Assembly: GCF_019634815.1 (NCBI RefSeq)
Contig: NZ_JAHCAP010000014.1
Span: 1 to 64,000 of the forward strand
Source of the DNA: Dokdonella sp.
GTDB lineage: Bacteria; Pseudomonadota; Gammaproteobacteria; Xanthomonadales; Rhodanobacteraceae
DNA: 64,000 nt
Direction of reading: 5' to 3'
Made by a program: the position numbers and the translations under genes. Position 1 is the first letter of the stretch. Each line of letters starts with the position of its first letter. Below the pieces are notes generated by a model. The model was not told the DNA's origin. It saw only the letters and a list, made by a program, of their open reading frames with translations, and ran no database searches. Of the stretch, positions 46,707 to 55,663 are shown piece after piece.

Positions 46707-47317
46707 GGCTTGCCTCTCGTCGCGGCAGGCGCGGCGTGATTGTCGAGCATGGCGCGCAGCAAGCTGCGCGCCCGGTGCAGTTGCGCTTTGGACGAACCCA
46801 CGGCCATGCCCAGTTCGCGGCCGATTTCCTCGTGCTTCCAGCCTTCGACATCATGCAGCACGAGCACCGCGCGCGCGCGCGGTGGCAGGTTCGCCACCGC
46901 CTGTTCGAGATCGGCGCGCTCACCGGCGCAAAATGGCTGATGACTGCCGCCGCAGGCTTCGAGCAGGGCTTCGTCGCAAACTTGCTCCGGCGGTTCGCGG
47001 CGCAGGTCCATCAAGGCGATGTTGACCGCGAGCCGATGCAGCCAGGTGGCGAACGCGCTCTCGAAGCGGAAGCCGGGCAGGCTCTGCCAGGCACGCACGA
47101 AGGCCTCCTGGGTGAGGTCCTCGGCGCGCGCGCCGTTCATGCCGCAGATGCGCCACACCACGCCGTGCACGCGCGCGACGTGACGACGATACAGGCTTTC
47201 GAAAGCGCGCAGGTCGCCGGCCGCCGCGAGGCGCGCCAACCGCGCATCGTCATCGCCGGCTTGGTGGTCCACCGCGGCTTGGCTCATCGGCATCGGCAAG
47301 GTCAGGCAGGCGTTCAT
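46703..47317 (-). CDS. ECF (sigma-70 family) RNA polymerase sigma factor
   Basis: 204 residues. Region 2 includes LRAFESLYRRHVARVHGVVWRI and AEDLTQEAFVRAWQSLPGF with the core-binding DLTQEAF. Region 4 includes LPPRARAVLVLHDVEGWKHEEIGRELGMAVGSSKAQLHRAR. The start could be 47317 or the second Met at 47287 (MSQAAVD). It leads a three-gene operon with a membrane protein and a DUF4097 protein, the layout of an envelope-stress regulon. Confidence 0.93.
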   Translation of the reverse strand: MNACLTLPMPMSQAAVDHQAGDDDARLARLAAAGDLRAFESLYRRHVARVHGVVWRICGMNGARAEDLTQEAFVRAWQSLPGFRFESAFATWLHRLAVNIALMDLRREPPEQVCDEALLEACGGSHQPFCAGERADLEQAVANLPPRARAVLVLHDVEGWKHEEIGRELGMAVGSSKAQLHRARSLLRAMLDNHAAPAATRGKP

Positions 47318-47367
47318 CTTGCCAGCTTGGATGCGGATGCGAGGCCGCGGGTTTAAACGGCCCGCAA

Positions 47368-48990
47368 TCAGCCGGCGGCAGATGGTTCGGCAAAGTCACT
47401 CGCCGGCAGGTGCTCGCGCAGCAGTGCGGCCGCGCCGGCCAGCGGCCCGGCGTAACGCCGCCAGGCGCCGATCGAGCGGGCATGCAGCGGCTGGCGCACC
47501 TGCGAGGTGCTGGCTGTTGCCGACGGCGCGGCGTTGCGTGCAAGTTCGGCGCACGCCGGCTCGAACGGCAGGCCGCAGAACCCGAGCGCGTCGCGCATGA
47601 CCCGCTCAGGTTCGCCTACCAGGTCCTCATAGCGCACTTCGTGGATCGCGCCGGGCATGACCTCGTGCCAATGGGCGAGCAAGTCGCGGAAGCGCACGAT
47701 GTGCGCCGCTGTTTCCAGCGGATCGTAGCTGTAGGGATAGAAATCGCCTGCGAACAGTTCCTTGAGATTGGACAGGCAGCTGTCGAGCGGATCCCGCACG
47801 AGGCAGATCATCTTCGCCTGCGGCAATGCCTTGTGGATCAGCCCGGCATGGAGGAAGTTGCGCGGGAACTTGTCGATCAGATGGGTCGATCCCGCGGCGC
47901 GCCAGTCGGTGCGCTGCAGATAGCCGCGGCCGAGGGCGCCGAAGTCGATCGTCCTGCAGGCTTCGAGCAAGCGTGGGTCGAGCAGCTCGGGCGTGCCGAA
48001 ATCGGCCTCCCAGCACAACTGCAGATGGAAGTCGTTGAGCTCCCCCGCGCTTGCCACGCCAGTGTGGTTGCCGAGCAGGCGCTCGAACACGGTGGTGCCG
48101 CTGCGCGGCAAGCCAAACACGAACACCGGCGTGCAGGCACTGGCTTCGGCCGGAGCGCTGGCGTTGACGAACTGCGCATCGCACAGCGCCTTGACCGCCG
48201 CGAAACCGGCTTCCTCGCGAGCGCCGTCCCAATCTAGCCTGGCGCGCTTGGCGCGCATGCCTTCGGCGAGTGCGTTCCAGGCGTTTTCAACATCGCCGGC
48301 GGCATCGAGCTGGATGAACAGTGCGTACTGCAACATCGCATACTGCAGACTGTCGGTTTGCGCGCGGGTGAGCGCGGCGCGGATGCGCGCAAGCTGGCCG
48401 GCGGCGTCGGCGTGGGGGTCGTGGCCGGCGAGCATGAGCATCGCCGCGGCATAGTCGGGCGCAAGCGCAAGGCAGCGCTCGAATTCGGCGGTGGCCTCGG
48501 CGCCGCGCCCGAGGTGGCGCAGGGTGGTTGCCCGCGTGTAACTGAGCATCGGCGTCGGTGCGTGGCGCGCAAGCGCCAGATCGAGCAACTGCAGCGCATC
48601 GCCGTGGCGGTCGGCCAAGCCCAGGCATTGAGCAAGCAGGGCAGCTTCGTCCGGGTGCGTCGAAACGCGCGACCAACCCGCGCGTTCGATGATGTGCGTG
48701 GCAAATCGCGTTTCACCAAGCGCCTGCAGGTGGTGGGCAAGTTCGTTGAGGCCCTCGAAACGGCCGCTTTCGCGCATGCCCAAGGCAGCCGAGCGGGCAT
48801 GCTCGACCGCGGTGCGGAATTCGCCATTGGCGTTTGCCGCCGAGGACAGCGCAAACCAGGCCATCGGGTGGGAACGGTCTATTTCGACGACCGCGGCAAA
48901 TGCGGCGAGCGCATTGGCGTAGTCGGCGTTGCGCATGCATTCGTTCGCGCGCTGCCAATGGCGGGCGACTTCGGCTTGGGGATTGGTCAC
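47368..48990 (-). CDS. TPR-sulfotransferase fusion protein
   Basis: About 540 residues: N-terminal TPR-like helices (about 1-260; ADYANALAAFAAVVEID, RHLGRGAEATAEFERCLAL) fused to a sulfotransferase domain (about 285-520). The PAPS-binding loop is FGLPRSGTTVFERLLGNH near residue 292 and the 3'-phosphate motif is LVRDPLDSCLS. The acceptor is unknown; such fusions are common in Xanthomonadales. GTG 48990 is taken as start because residues before it look unstructured; the frame is open to 49041. Confidence 0.86.
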   Translation of the reverse strand: MTNPQAEVARHWQRANECMRNADYANALAAFAAVVEIDRSHPMAWFALSSAANANGEFRTAVEHARSAALGMRESGRFEGLNELAHHLQALGETRFATHIIERAGWSRVSTHPDEAALLAQCLGLADRHGDALQLLDLALARHAPTPMLSYTRATTLRHLGRGAEATAEFERCLALAPDYAAAMLMLAGHDPHADAAGQLARIRAALTRAQTDSLQYAMLQYALFIQLDAAGDVENAWNALAEGMRAKRARLDWDGAREEAGFAAVKALCDAQFVNASAPAEASACTPVFVFGLPRSGTTVFERLLGNHTGVASAGELNDFHLQLCWEADFGTPELLDPRLLEACRTIDFGALGRGYLQRTDWRAAGSTHLIDKFPRNFLHAGLIHKALPQAKMICLVRDPLDSCLSNLKELFAGDFYPYSYDPLETAAHIVRFRDLLAHWHEVMPGAIHEVRYEDLVGEPERVMRDALGFCGLPFEPACAELARNAAPSATASTSQVRQPLHARSIGAWRRYAGPLAGAAALLREHLPASDFAEPSAAG

Positions 48991-49074
48991 GGTTCGAACC
49001 TGATGCGAAAAAGGAAACCGCGGCCGCGCGCGCCTGCGCACGGCCGGGAGCGGATCATTTTGACGCGACGGCGC

Positions 49075-50862
49075 TCAGGATGCGACTGCAGCGTGCTTCG
49101 GCGGTGCCTGCTCGCTGGCCAGTGCCGCGGCGACGCGGCGCTGTTCCGCGTGCAGGCGCGCTGGGGTGTGCGTGCCGAAGGAGTCGAGATAGCGGCCGAT
49201 GTCCTCGACTTCGGCGGCCCAGCGCGGGACGTCGATCGCAAGCAACTCATCGAGCGCGCCTTCGCGCAGGTCGAGGCCCTGCGTATGCAGATCCTGCGCG
49301 CGCGGCAGCAGGCCGATCGCGGTTTCCTGCGCGCCGGCACGGCCCTCGCAGCGTTCGATGATCCACTCGAGCACGCGCAGGTTCTCGCCGAATCCCGGCC
49401 ACAGGAACTTGCCATCGGCACCCTTGCGGAACCAGTTGACGTGGAAGATCTTCGGCAGCTTCGCGCCGGCCTTGTCGAACGAGAGCCAATGCGCGAAGTA
49501 GTCGCCGTAGTTGTAGCCGCAGAATGGCTTCATCGCCATCGAGTCGCGCCGCATCACGCCGACTGCGCCAGTTGCCGCGGCGGTGGTTTCCGAGCCCATT
49601 GCGGCACCGACGAGCACGCCATGCGCCCAGTCGCGCGCCTCGAACACCAGCGGCACCAGCGAGGGCCGGCGACCGCCGAACACGATTGCGCTGATCGGCA
49701 CGCCCTGTGCGTCCTCGGCCTTGGGTGACCAGCTGGGGGCCTGTTTGGCCGAGACGGTGAAGCGCGAATTGGGGTGTGCGGCCGGACCATTGGCGGGATC
49801 AAAGGGACGGCCTTGCCAGTCGGTGACCGGTGCGCCTTCCTTGAGGCCTTCCCACCACGGCTGCATGTCGGTGGTGACCGCGACATTGGTGTAAATCGTG
49901 TCGCGCTGGATCGAGGCGAGCGCATTGGGGTTGGTGCCGTGGTCGGTGCCCGGCGCGACGCCGAAGAAACCGGCCTCGGGATTGATCGCGTACAGACGCC
50001 CATCGGCGCCGGGTCGCATCCAGCAGATGTCATCGCCGATCGTCCACACCTTCCAGCCGGCCTGACGATAGCCTTCGGGCGGAATCAACATGGCCAGGTT
50101 GGTCTTGCCGCAAGCCGATGGAAAAGCGGCGGCAATGTAATGGGTCTGCCCCTGCGGGTTCTGGATGCCGACGATCAGCATGTGTTCGGCGAGCCAGCCT
50201 TCGCTGCGTGCCTGCCACGAGGCGATGCGCAGCGCATGGCATTTCTTGCCGAGCAGGGCATTGCCGCCGTAGCCCGAGCCATAGGACTTGATCGTGAGTT
50301 CTTCGGGGAAGTGCATGATGAAGCGGCGCTCGGGATCGAGTTCGCCGGTCGAATGCAAACCCTTGACGAAGCTGCCTTCGCGCTCGATGCGCGCGAGTGC
50401 CGCGCTGCCCATGCGCGTCATGATGCGCATGTTGGCGACCACGTACGGCGAGTCGGTGATCTCCACGCCGCAACGAGACAGTGGCGAGTCGATCGGGCCC
50501 ATGCAGTAGGGAATCACGTAGAGCGTGCGGCCTTTCATGCAGCCGGCGAACAGCGCGTCGATCTTGGCATGGGCCTGGACCGGCTCCATCCAGTGATTGT
50601 TGGGACCGGCATCGGCCTGGTTTTTCGTGCACACCAGGGTCAGGTGCTCGACGCGGGCGACGTCCGATGGATGCGAGCGGTGCAGGGTGCAGCCCGGGTG
50701 GGTGCTCTGATTGAGTTCGATCAAGGTGCCATCGGCGAGCATCTGCGCGCGCAGGGCGGCGGCCTCGGCATCGGAGCCGTCGCACCAGTGGATCTGGTCG
50801 GGTTGGGTGAGGTGGGCGACGTCGTCGACCCAGCGGTTGAGCGCTTCGAGTGTGCTTGGCAT
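49075..50862 (-). CDS. pckG: Phosphoenolpyruvate carboxykinase, GTP type
   Basis: 595 residues. GTP-dependent PEPCK converts oxaloacetate to PEP in gluconeogenesis. Motifs: the kinase P-loop FPSACGKTNLAML with the hyperreactive Cys (about 250), SYGSGYGGNALLGKKC, the metal site TIGDDICWMRPG and NWFRKGADGKFLWPGFGEN for guanine binding. ATG 50862 gives standard length; the frame is open to 50949. The GTP form is usual in Xanthomonadales, unlike ATP-type PckA in E. coli. Confidence 0.97.
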   Translation of the reverse strand: MPSTLEALNRWVDDVAHLTQPDQIHWCDGSDAEAAALRAQMLADGTLIELNQSTHPGCTLHRSHPSDVARVEHLTLVCTKNQADAGPNNHWMEPVQAHAKIDALFAGCMKGRTLYVIPYCMGPIDSPLSRCGVEITDSPYVVANMRIMTRMGSAALARIEREGSFVKGLHSTGELDPERRFIMHFPEELTIKSYGSGYGGNALLGKKCHALRIASWQARSEGWLAEHMLIVGIQNPQGQTHYIAAAFPSACGKTNLAMLIPPEGYRQAGWKVWTIGDDICWMRPGADGRLYAINPEAGFFGVAPGTDHGTNPNALASIQRDTIYTNVAVTTDMQPWWEGLKEGAPVTDWQGRPFDPANGPAAHPNSRFTVSAKQAPSWSPKAEDAQGVPISAIVFGGRRPSLVPLVFEARDWAHGVLVGAAMGSETTAAATGAVGVMRRDSMAMKPFCGYNYGDYFAHWLSFDKAGAKLPKIFHVNWFRKGADGKFLWPGFGENLRVLEWIIERCEGRAGAQETAIGLLPRAQDLHTQGLDLREGALDELLAIDVPRWAAEVEDIGRYLDSFGTHTPARLHAEQRRVAAALASEQAPPKHAAVAS

Positions 50863-50965
50863 TGGAATGGCGCGAAATGACTCGCGCGACAAATCAGGAC
50901 AGGGGACGGTAACGAGCAGCCCCGGGCAATGCAAGGCGGGGCGCGACAAAGGCAGGATTGGCGCG

Positions 50966-51550
50966 CTAGCGCGGGATCAGGGTGGCGATGAAATCGCGAA
51001 TGTAGTCCTCGAACTCCTCATGCGTCATGCGTGGTTGGCCGATTTGGGCGAGCTGAACGAAACCGACATAGGCCGAGAACGCAAGCCGCGCACGGTTTGC
51101 CGCGGTGTTGGCATCGAAGCCCGCATGGCGGAAGGCTTCGGTGAGGAAGGCGATGCGCCGCGCCGAGACGCGCTCGACCAGCGGGCCGACCAGGGGCTGG
51201 TCGAGCGTGCGGAACAGGGCTGCGAACACCGCATGCGACTGGCGCTTGCGACTGACCTGACGGATCAGCTCGCGCAGGCGCTCGCGTGGGTCGGCAACGG
51301 CGGCGGCGGGTGCGATCACCTGATCTTCGTCGCTTTTCTCCCAGCGCTCTATCGCGGCCTGGATCAGGGCCTCGCGGGTGGGGAAATGCCAGTAGAAGCT
51401 GCCCTTGGTCACGCCCAGACGCCGCGCGAGCGGCTCGACCGCAACCGCGGCAAGGCCGCTTTCGGCGAGGGCCTCGAGCGCGGCCAGTTCCCAGTCCTGC
51501 GCGTTGAGGCGTGCCTTGGGTTCGGATTTGCGGGTCTTGCGGAGCATCAT
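50966..51550 (-). CDS. TetR/AcrR-family transcriptional regulator
   Basis: 194 residues with an N-terminal HTH (about 18-65; ALAESGLAAVAVEPLARRLGVTKGSFYWHFPTREALI) and a helical ligand-binding domain. It is divergent from fadE, with a palindrome over the fadE promoter between them. It is therefore the likely repressor of this acyl-CoA dehydrogenase and possibly of itself, with an acyl-CoA a plausible ligand. Two adjacent Met codons (51550, 51547) could start it. Confidence 0.91.
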   Translation of the reverse strand: MMLRKTRKSEPKARLNAQDWELAALEALAESGLAAVAVEPLARRLGVTKGSFYWHFPTREALIQAAIERWEKSDEDQVIAPAAAVADPRERLRELIRQVSRKRQSHAVFAALFRTLDQPLVGPLVERVSARRIAFLTEAFRHAGFDANTAANRARLAFSAYVGFVQLAQIGQPRMTHEEFEDYIRDFIATLIPR

Positions 51551-51620
51551 TGCAGTGTGCCGCAGCCTCGCTGCCTGCGAAAGACCGCAATGTGACTCGA
51601 CACGCTTTGCTGCAATTAGA

Positions 51621-51661
51621 TTGACAGCTCGAAATCGGCAATCCCATACTGTGCCGTATGG
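51621..51661 (+). promoter_or_regulatory. fadE promoter with overlapping TetR-type operator
   Basis: TTGACA (51621-51626) and CATACT (51645-51650) are 18 bp apart, a near-consensus sigma-70 promoter. The perfect inverted repeat CCATAC (51644-51649)/GTATGG (51656-51661) covers the -10 element, so a bound dimer would block transcription. It lies between the divergent TetR gene and fadE. Binding by that TetR is inferred. Confidence 0.7.
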
Positions 51662-51702
51662 TGCATTCCTGCCCGTGATTCCTCGATGCGGAGGGCCGCG
51701 TG

Positions 51703-54174
51703 ATGATCGTGCTGATTCCTTTCCTGTGTGGTGTGGTGGCGCTGCTGGTGGCTGCGTATCTGCGCATGCGCCTGCCGCTGTGGTCGCTGATGACGGCGGT
51801 GGTGATCGTGGCCGCGGGCTGGTTCGCCAACGCGGGGTTCTGGGCAACTGCCTTGCCGCTCGTTGCGCTGGGCCTCGTGGCGCTGCCGCTCAACCTGCCG
51901 CGGTTCCGCCGCACACGCCTGTCCGCGCCGCTGCTCGCGTTGTTCCAGAAAGTCACGCCGCAGCTGTCGGAAACCGAGCAAGTCGCGCTCGATGCGGGCA
52001 CGGTTGGCTTCGAGGGTGAGCTGTTCAGCGGCAAGCCCGACTGGCGCAAGCTGCTCGACCAGCCCAGGCCGCAGCTTTCTGTCGAGGAGCAAGCCTTCCT
52101 CGATGGCCCGGTCGAAGAGTTGTGCGGGATGATCAATGACTGGCAGATCAGTCACGAGCTGGCCGACCTGCCGCCCGAGGTCTGGGACTTCCTCAAGCAG
52201 CATCGCTTCTTCGGCATGATCATTCCCAAGGCCTATGGCGGCCTGGGATTCTCTGCGCTTGCGCATTCGATGGTGCTGCAGAAGATCGCCGGGCTTTCCA
52301 CCACGCTGTGCTCGACCGTGGCGGTGCCCAATTCGCTCGGTCCGGGCGAGCTGCTCGTCCATTACGGCACGCAGGAACAGAAGGACTACTACCTGCCGCG
52401 GCTCGCCGATGGCCACGAGATTCCCTGCTTTGCGCTGACCGGCCCGTATGCGGGTTCCGATGCGACCTCGATTCCCGACTACGGCATCGTCTGCATGGGG
52501 GAATGGGAAGGCGCGCGCGTGCTCGGCGTGCGACTGACATTCGACAAGCGCTACATCACCCTGGCGCCGGTGGCGACGATCGTGGGCCTGGCCTTCCGCA
52601 TGCACGATCCCGAGCACCTGCTCGGCGATGTCGATGATCTGGGCATCACGCTGGCGCTGTTGCCGCGCGACACCAAGGGTCTGGAAATCGGTCGTCGCCA
52701 CATGCCACTCAACAATCCGTTCCAGAACGGCCCGGTGCGCGGCAAGGACGTATTCGTGCCGCTCGCGCAATTGATCGGCGGGCCCGAGATGGCCGGCCAC
52801 GGCTGGCGCATGCTGGTCGAGTGCCTGTCGGTCGGGCGTGCAATTTCACTGCCGTCCAACACCAGTGGCGGCGCCCGCTTCGCGGTGGCCGCGACCGGCG
52901 CCTACGCGCGCGTGCGCAAGCAGTTTGGCCTGGCGATCGGTCGCTTCGAAGGCGTCGAGGAAGCGCTCGCGCGGATTGCCGGCTACACCTACCAGATCAG
53001 CGCCTTGTCACTGGAAACTGCCGCGGCGGTCGATCGCGGTGAGAAACCCTCGGTGCCTTCGGCGATCGCCAAGTACCACGCCACCGAGCGAGCGCGTGAG
53101 GTCGCCAAGGATGCGATGGACGTGCATGGCGGCAAGGGCATCGTGCTCGGGCCGGGCAACTGGCTCGGTCGCGGCTGGCAGGGTGCGCCGATCGCGATCA
53201 CGGTCGAAGGCGCCAACATCCTCACGCGCAGCCTGATGATCTACGGTCAGGGCGCGATCCGTTGCCATCCCTTCGTGCTCAAGGAAATGCAGGCGCTCAA
53301 GATCGCCGATTACGGCGAGCGCCTGCGTGCCTTCGATGCGGCACTGTTCGGCCACATCGGGTTTTCCATTTCCAATGGCGTGCGCAGCTTCGTGCTCGGC
53401 TTGTGCATGGCGCGGATCGGCAGCGTGCCGGGCACCACCTACACGCGCCGCTACTACCGCAAGCTCAACCGCTATGCGGCGGCGCTCGCGCTGGTGTCCG
53501 ATGTCTCGATGCTGGTGCTCGGCGGCAAGCTCAAGTTCAAGGAAAAGCTCTCGGCAAGGTTGGGCGATGTGCTGTCCAACCTCTACATCGCCAGTGCGAT
53601 GCTCAAGCGCTTCAATGACCAGGACAATCCGGTCAACGATCAGCCGCTGCTGGCCTGGGGCATCCACGACAGCATGTATCGCATGCAGGAGGCGCTCGAT
53701 GGCGTGCTGCGCAACTTCCCGTTGCGGCCGGTGGCATGGTTGCTGCGCATGCTGGTGTTCCCGCTCGGTCGTCGCGAAGTGCCGCCGTCCGATCGCCTGG
53801 GGCGCCGGGTCGCTGCGATCATCGCTGCGCCGGGCGAGGCACGCGCGCGCCTGCTCGGGCCGATCTACCTCACGCCCAGCGCGAACAATCCGGTCGGTCG
53901 CATGAACGCGCTGCTGCCCGACGTGATTGCCGCCGAGCCGATCGAACGCAAGTTCCTCAAGGCGGTCAAGGCTGGCGAGCTCGCGGGCTACGACTACGAC
54001 AGTCAGCTCGCCGATGCGCTCGCCAAGGGCGTGCTCGACGCGGCCGAACATGCGCTGCTGGCGCGCGTGCGCAAGGCCAGCTTCGAGTTCATCTCGGTCG
54101 ATGACTTCGATGCCGAAGAACTCGTTGCCGGCGCACGCGGCAGGGCCAGGCGTGATTTGCGGCCTGCAGCCTGA
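51703..54174 (+). CDS. fadE: FadE-type acyl-CoA dehydrogenase, membrane-anchored
   Basis: 823 residues, similar in size to E. coli FadE (814). Two or three hydrophobic helices fill residues 1-65. An acyl-CoA dehydrogenase core follows (about 130-540; HRFFGMIIPKAYGGLGFS, CFALTGPYAGSDATS, KDAMDVHGGKGIVLG). A C-terminal DUF1974 helical domain of about 280 residues ends it. It catalyses the first step of fatty-acid beta-oxidation. ATG 51703 is preferred over GTG 51700 because GGAGGG (51690-51695) then lies 7 nt upstream. Confidence 0.95.
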   Translation: MIVLIPFLCGVVALLVAAYLRMRLPLWSLMTAVVIVAAGWFANAGFWATALPLVALGLVALPLNLPRFRRTRLSAPLLALFQKVTPQLSETEQVALDAGTVGFEGELFSGKPDWRKLLDQPRPQLSVEEQAFLDGPVEELCGMINDWQISHELADLPPEVWDFLKQHRFFGMIIPKAYGGLGFSALAHSMVLQKIAGLSTTLCSTVAVPNSLGPGELLVHYGTQEQKDYYLPRLADGHEIPCFALTGPYAGSDATSIPDYGIVCMGEWEGARVLGVRLTFDKRYITLAPVATIVGLAFRMHDPEHLLGDVDDLGITLALLPRDTKGLEIGRRHMPLNNPFQNGPVRGKDVFVPLAQLIGGPEMAGHGWRMLVECLSVGRAISLPSNTSGGARFAVAATGAYARVRKQFGLAIGRFEGVEEALARIAGYTYQISALSLETAAAVDRGEKPSVPSAIAKYHATERAREVAKDAMDVHGGKGIVLGPGNWLGRGWQGAPIAITVEGANILTRSLMIYGQGAIRCHPFVLKEMQALKIADYGERLRAFDAALFGHIGFSISNGVRSFVLGLCMARIGSVPGTTYTRRYYRKLNRYAAALALVSDVSMLVLGGKLKFKEKLSARLGDVLSNLYIASAMLKRFNDQDNPVNDQPLLAWGIHDSMYRMQEALDGVLRNFPLRPVAWLLRMLVFPLGRREVPPSDRLGRRVAAIIAAPGEARARLLGPIYLTPSANNPVGRMNALLPDVIAAEPIERKFLKAVKAGELAGYDYDSQLADALAKGVLDAAEHALLARVRKASFEFISVDDFDAEELVAGARGRARRDLRPAA

Positions 54175-54219
54175 ACCCGGTCCCGGCGGCCGCCACTGCG
54201 GTTGCCGGAAGCCGTGCGC

Positions 54220-55068
54220 TCAGGGCAGCAGCGCGGATGCGTGATGGCGCAGGTGATCGGCGATGAAGCTCTGCACAAACCAGTAGCTGTGGTCGTAGCC
54301 GGCATGCACGCGCAGGGTCAACGGCTGCCGCGCGACGCGCGCGGCTGAATCGAGGCGCCAGTACTGCAACTGGGTGTCGCGGAACTTGTCGGCCTGTCCC
54401 TGATCGATCAGCGCCGTGCCCGGAAAACGCTGGCGATCTTCGATCAGGGCCACCGCATCCCAGGCGCGCCAGAGTTTGCGATCCTCGCCGAGATATTTGC
54501 GCAACGCCTTGTGACCCCACGGTACCTGACTCGGTGCAACGATCGGCGCGAACGCCGATACCGAGCGGTAGCGGTGCGGCAGCTTGAGCGCGATCGTGAG
54601 TGCGCCGTGGCCGCCCATCGAATGCCCGCAAATCCCGGCACGTTCGATGTCGAGCGCGGGAAAGTGCGTGCCCAGCAGGTAAGGCAGCTCCTTGGTGAGG
54701 TAGCTGAACATGCGAAAGCGCGGCGCGAATGCCGGCGTGGTCGCGTCGAGATAGAAGCCTGCGCCTTCGCCGAACTCCCAATCGCCGGTGGCGCCCTCGA
54801 TGCCGGTGTCGCGCGGGCTGGTGTCTGGCGTGACGAGCGCGATGCCGAGCTGCGCGGCAATGCGCTGTGCGCCGGCCTTGATCGCGAAGGTTTCCTCGTT
54901 GCAGGTGAGGCCGGCGAGGAAATACAGCACCGGCGCGCGCTGACCGCGCGGCAGCGGCGGCACGTACACACCAAAGCGCATGCAGCCGCCGGTCTCCAGT
55001 GAATCGTGCCGATAGAAGCCCTGCTCGCCGCCGAAACAGCATTGTTCGGAAATGGTGTCGATGCTCAT
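54220..55068 (-). CDS. fghA: S-formylglutathione hydrolase
   Basis: 282-residue esterase-D-type alpha/beta hydrolase that completes glutathione-dependent formaldehyde detoxification. The nucleophile is Ser150 in CGHSMGGHGAL, the Asp lies near IDQGQADKF and the His is in HAGYDHSYWFVQSFIADH. GLTCNEETFAIKAGAQ forms the oxyanion region. No adhC-type dehydrogenase gene is adjacent. Convergent with fadE, 45 bp apart; the gap has a GGCGGCCGCC palindrome but no clear terminator. Confidence 0.95.
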   Translation of the reverse strand: MSIDTISEQCCFGGEQGFYRHDSLETGGCMRFGVYVPPLPRGQRAPVLYFLAGLTCNEETFAIKAGAQRIAAQLGIALVTPDTSPRDTGIEGATGDWEFGEGAGFYLDATTPAFAPRFRMFSYLTKELPYLLGTHFPALDIERAGICGHSMGGHGALTIALKLPHRYRSVSAFAPIVAPSQVPWGHKALRKYLGEDRKLWRAWDAVALIEDRQRFPGTALIDQGQADKFRDTQLQYWRLDSAARVARQPLTLRVHAGYDHSYWFVQSFIADHLRHHASALLP

Positions 55069-55174
55069 GGTCTTGCTTTGGGCAACTGCAATGCGTGGCG
55101 TGAGTGGGGTGGGGGCAACGGTGACGGCTTGCCTTGGGCTACTCTACCTGCGCTTGCCCATTTGCAGAAATCCA

Positions 55175-55663
55175 ATGCCCTATACGCCGATCCTCGCCAC
55201 CCTGGGTTACGTGCTCTCACCCGATCGCAGGCAGGTACTGATGATTCACCGCAATGCCCGCCCCGACGATCCGCATCTGGGCAAGTACAACGGTCTGGGC
55301 GGCAAGCTCGATCCACTGGAGGACGCAGCTGCGGGCATGCGCCGCGAGATTGGCGAGGAAGCCGGCATCGAATGCACGCAGATGCAACTGCGTGGCACCT
55401 TGAGTTGGCCGGGATTCGGCAAGCAGGGCGAGGATTGGTTCGGTTTCATTTTTCTTGTCACGCAGTTCCGCGGCACGCCGCTGGCACACAATGCCGAAGG
55501 CACGCTGGAGTGGATCGAGCGGGAACGGTTGGACGAGCTGCCAATGTGGGAAGGCGATCGCCACTTCCTGCCGCTGGTGTTCGATGACGATCCGCGCCCA
55601 TTTCACGGCGTGATGCCCTACCGCGATGGCCGCCCGCAAGCCTGGAGCTATTCGCGCGTCTGA
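55175..55663 (+). CDS. NUDIX hydrolase (MutT-like)
   Basis: 162 residues with the full Nudix box GKLDPLEDAAAGMRREIGEEAGI (about residues 43-65), preceded by LGYVLSPDRRQVLMIHR. Such proteins hydrolyse oxidised or non-canonical nucleoside diphosphate compounds; 8-oxo-dGTPase activity is plausible but not shown. ATG 55175 is taken because the conserved strand begins at once; the frame is open to 55052. Its 3' end overlaps the convergent carrier gene by 16 nt. Confidence 0.9.
   Translation: MPYTPILATLGYVLSPDRRQVLMIHRNARPDDPHLGKYNGLGGKLDPLEDAAAGMRREIGEEAGIECTQMQLRGTLSWPGFGKQGEDWFGFIFLVTQFRGTPLAHNAEGTLEWIERERLDELPMWEGDRHFLPLVFDDDPRPFHGVMPYRDGRPQAWSYSRV

Noticed and set aside
54175-54219. Terminator between convergent fadE and fghA
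   Set aside because: A GGCGGCCGCC palindrome is present but there is no loop-stem geometry or T tract to support an intrinsic terminator.
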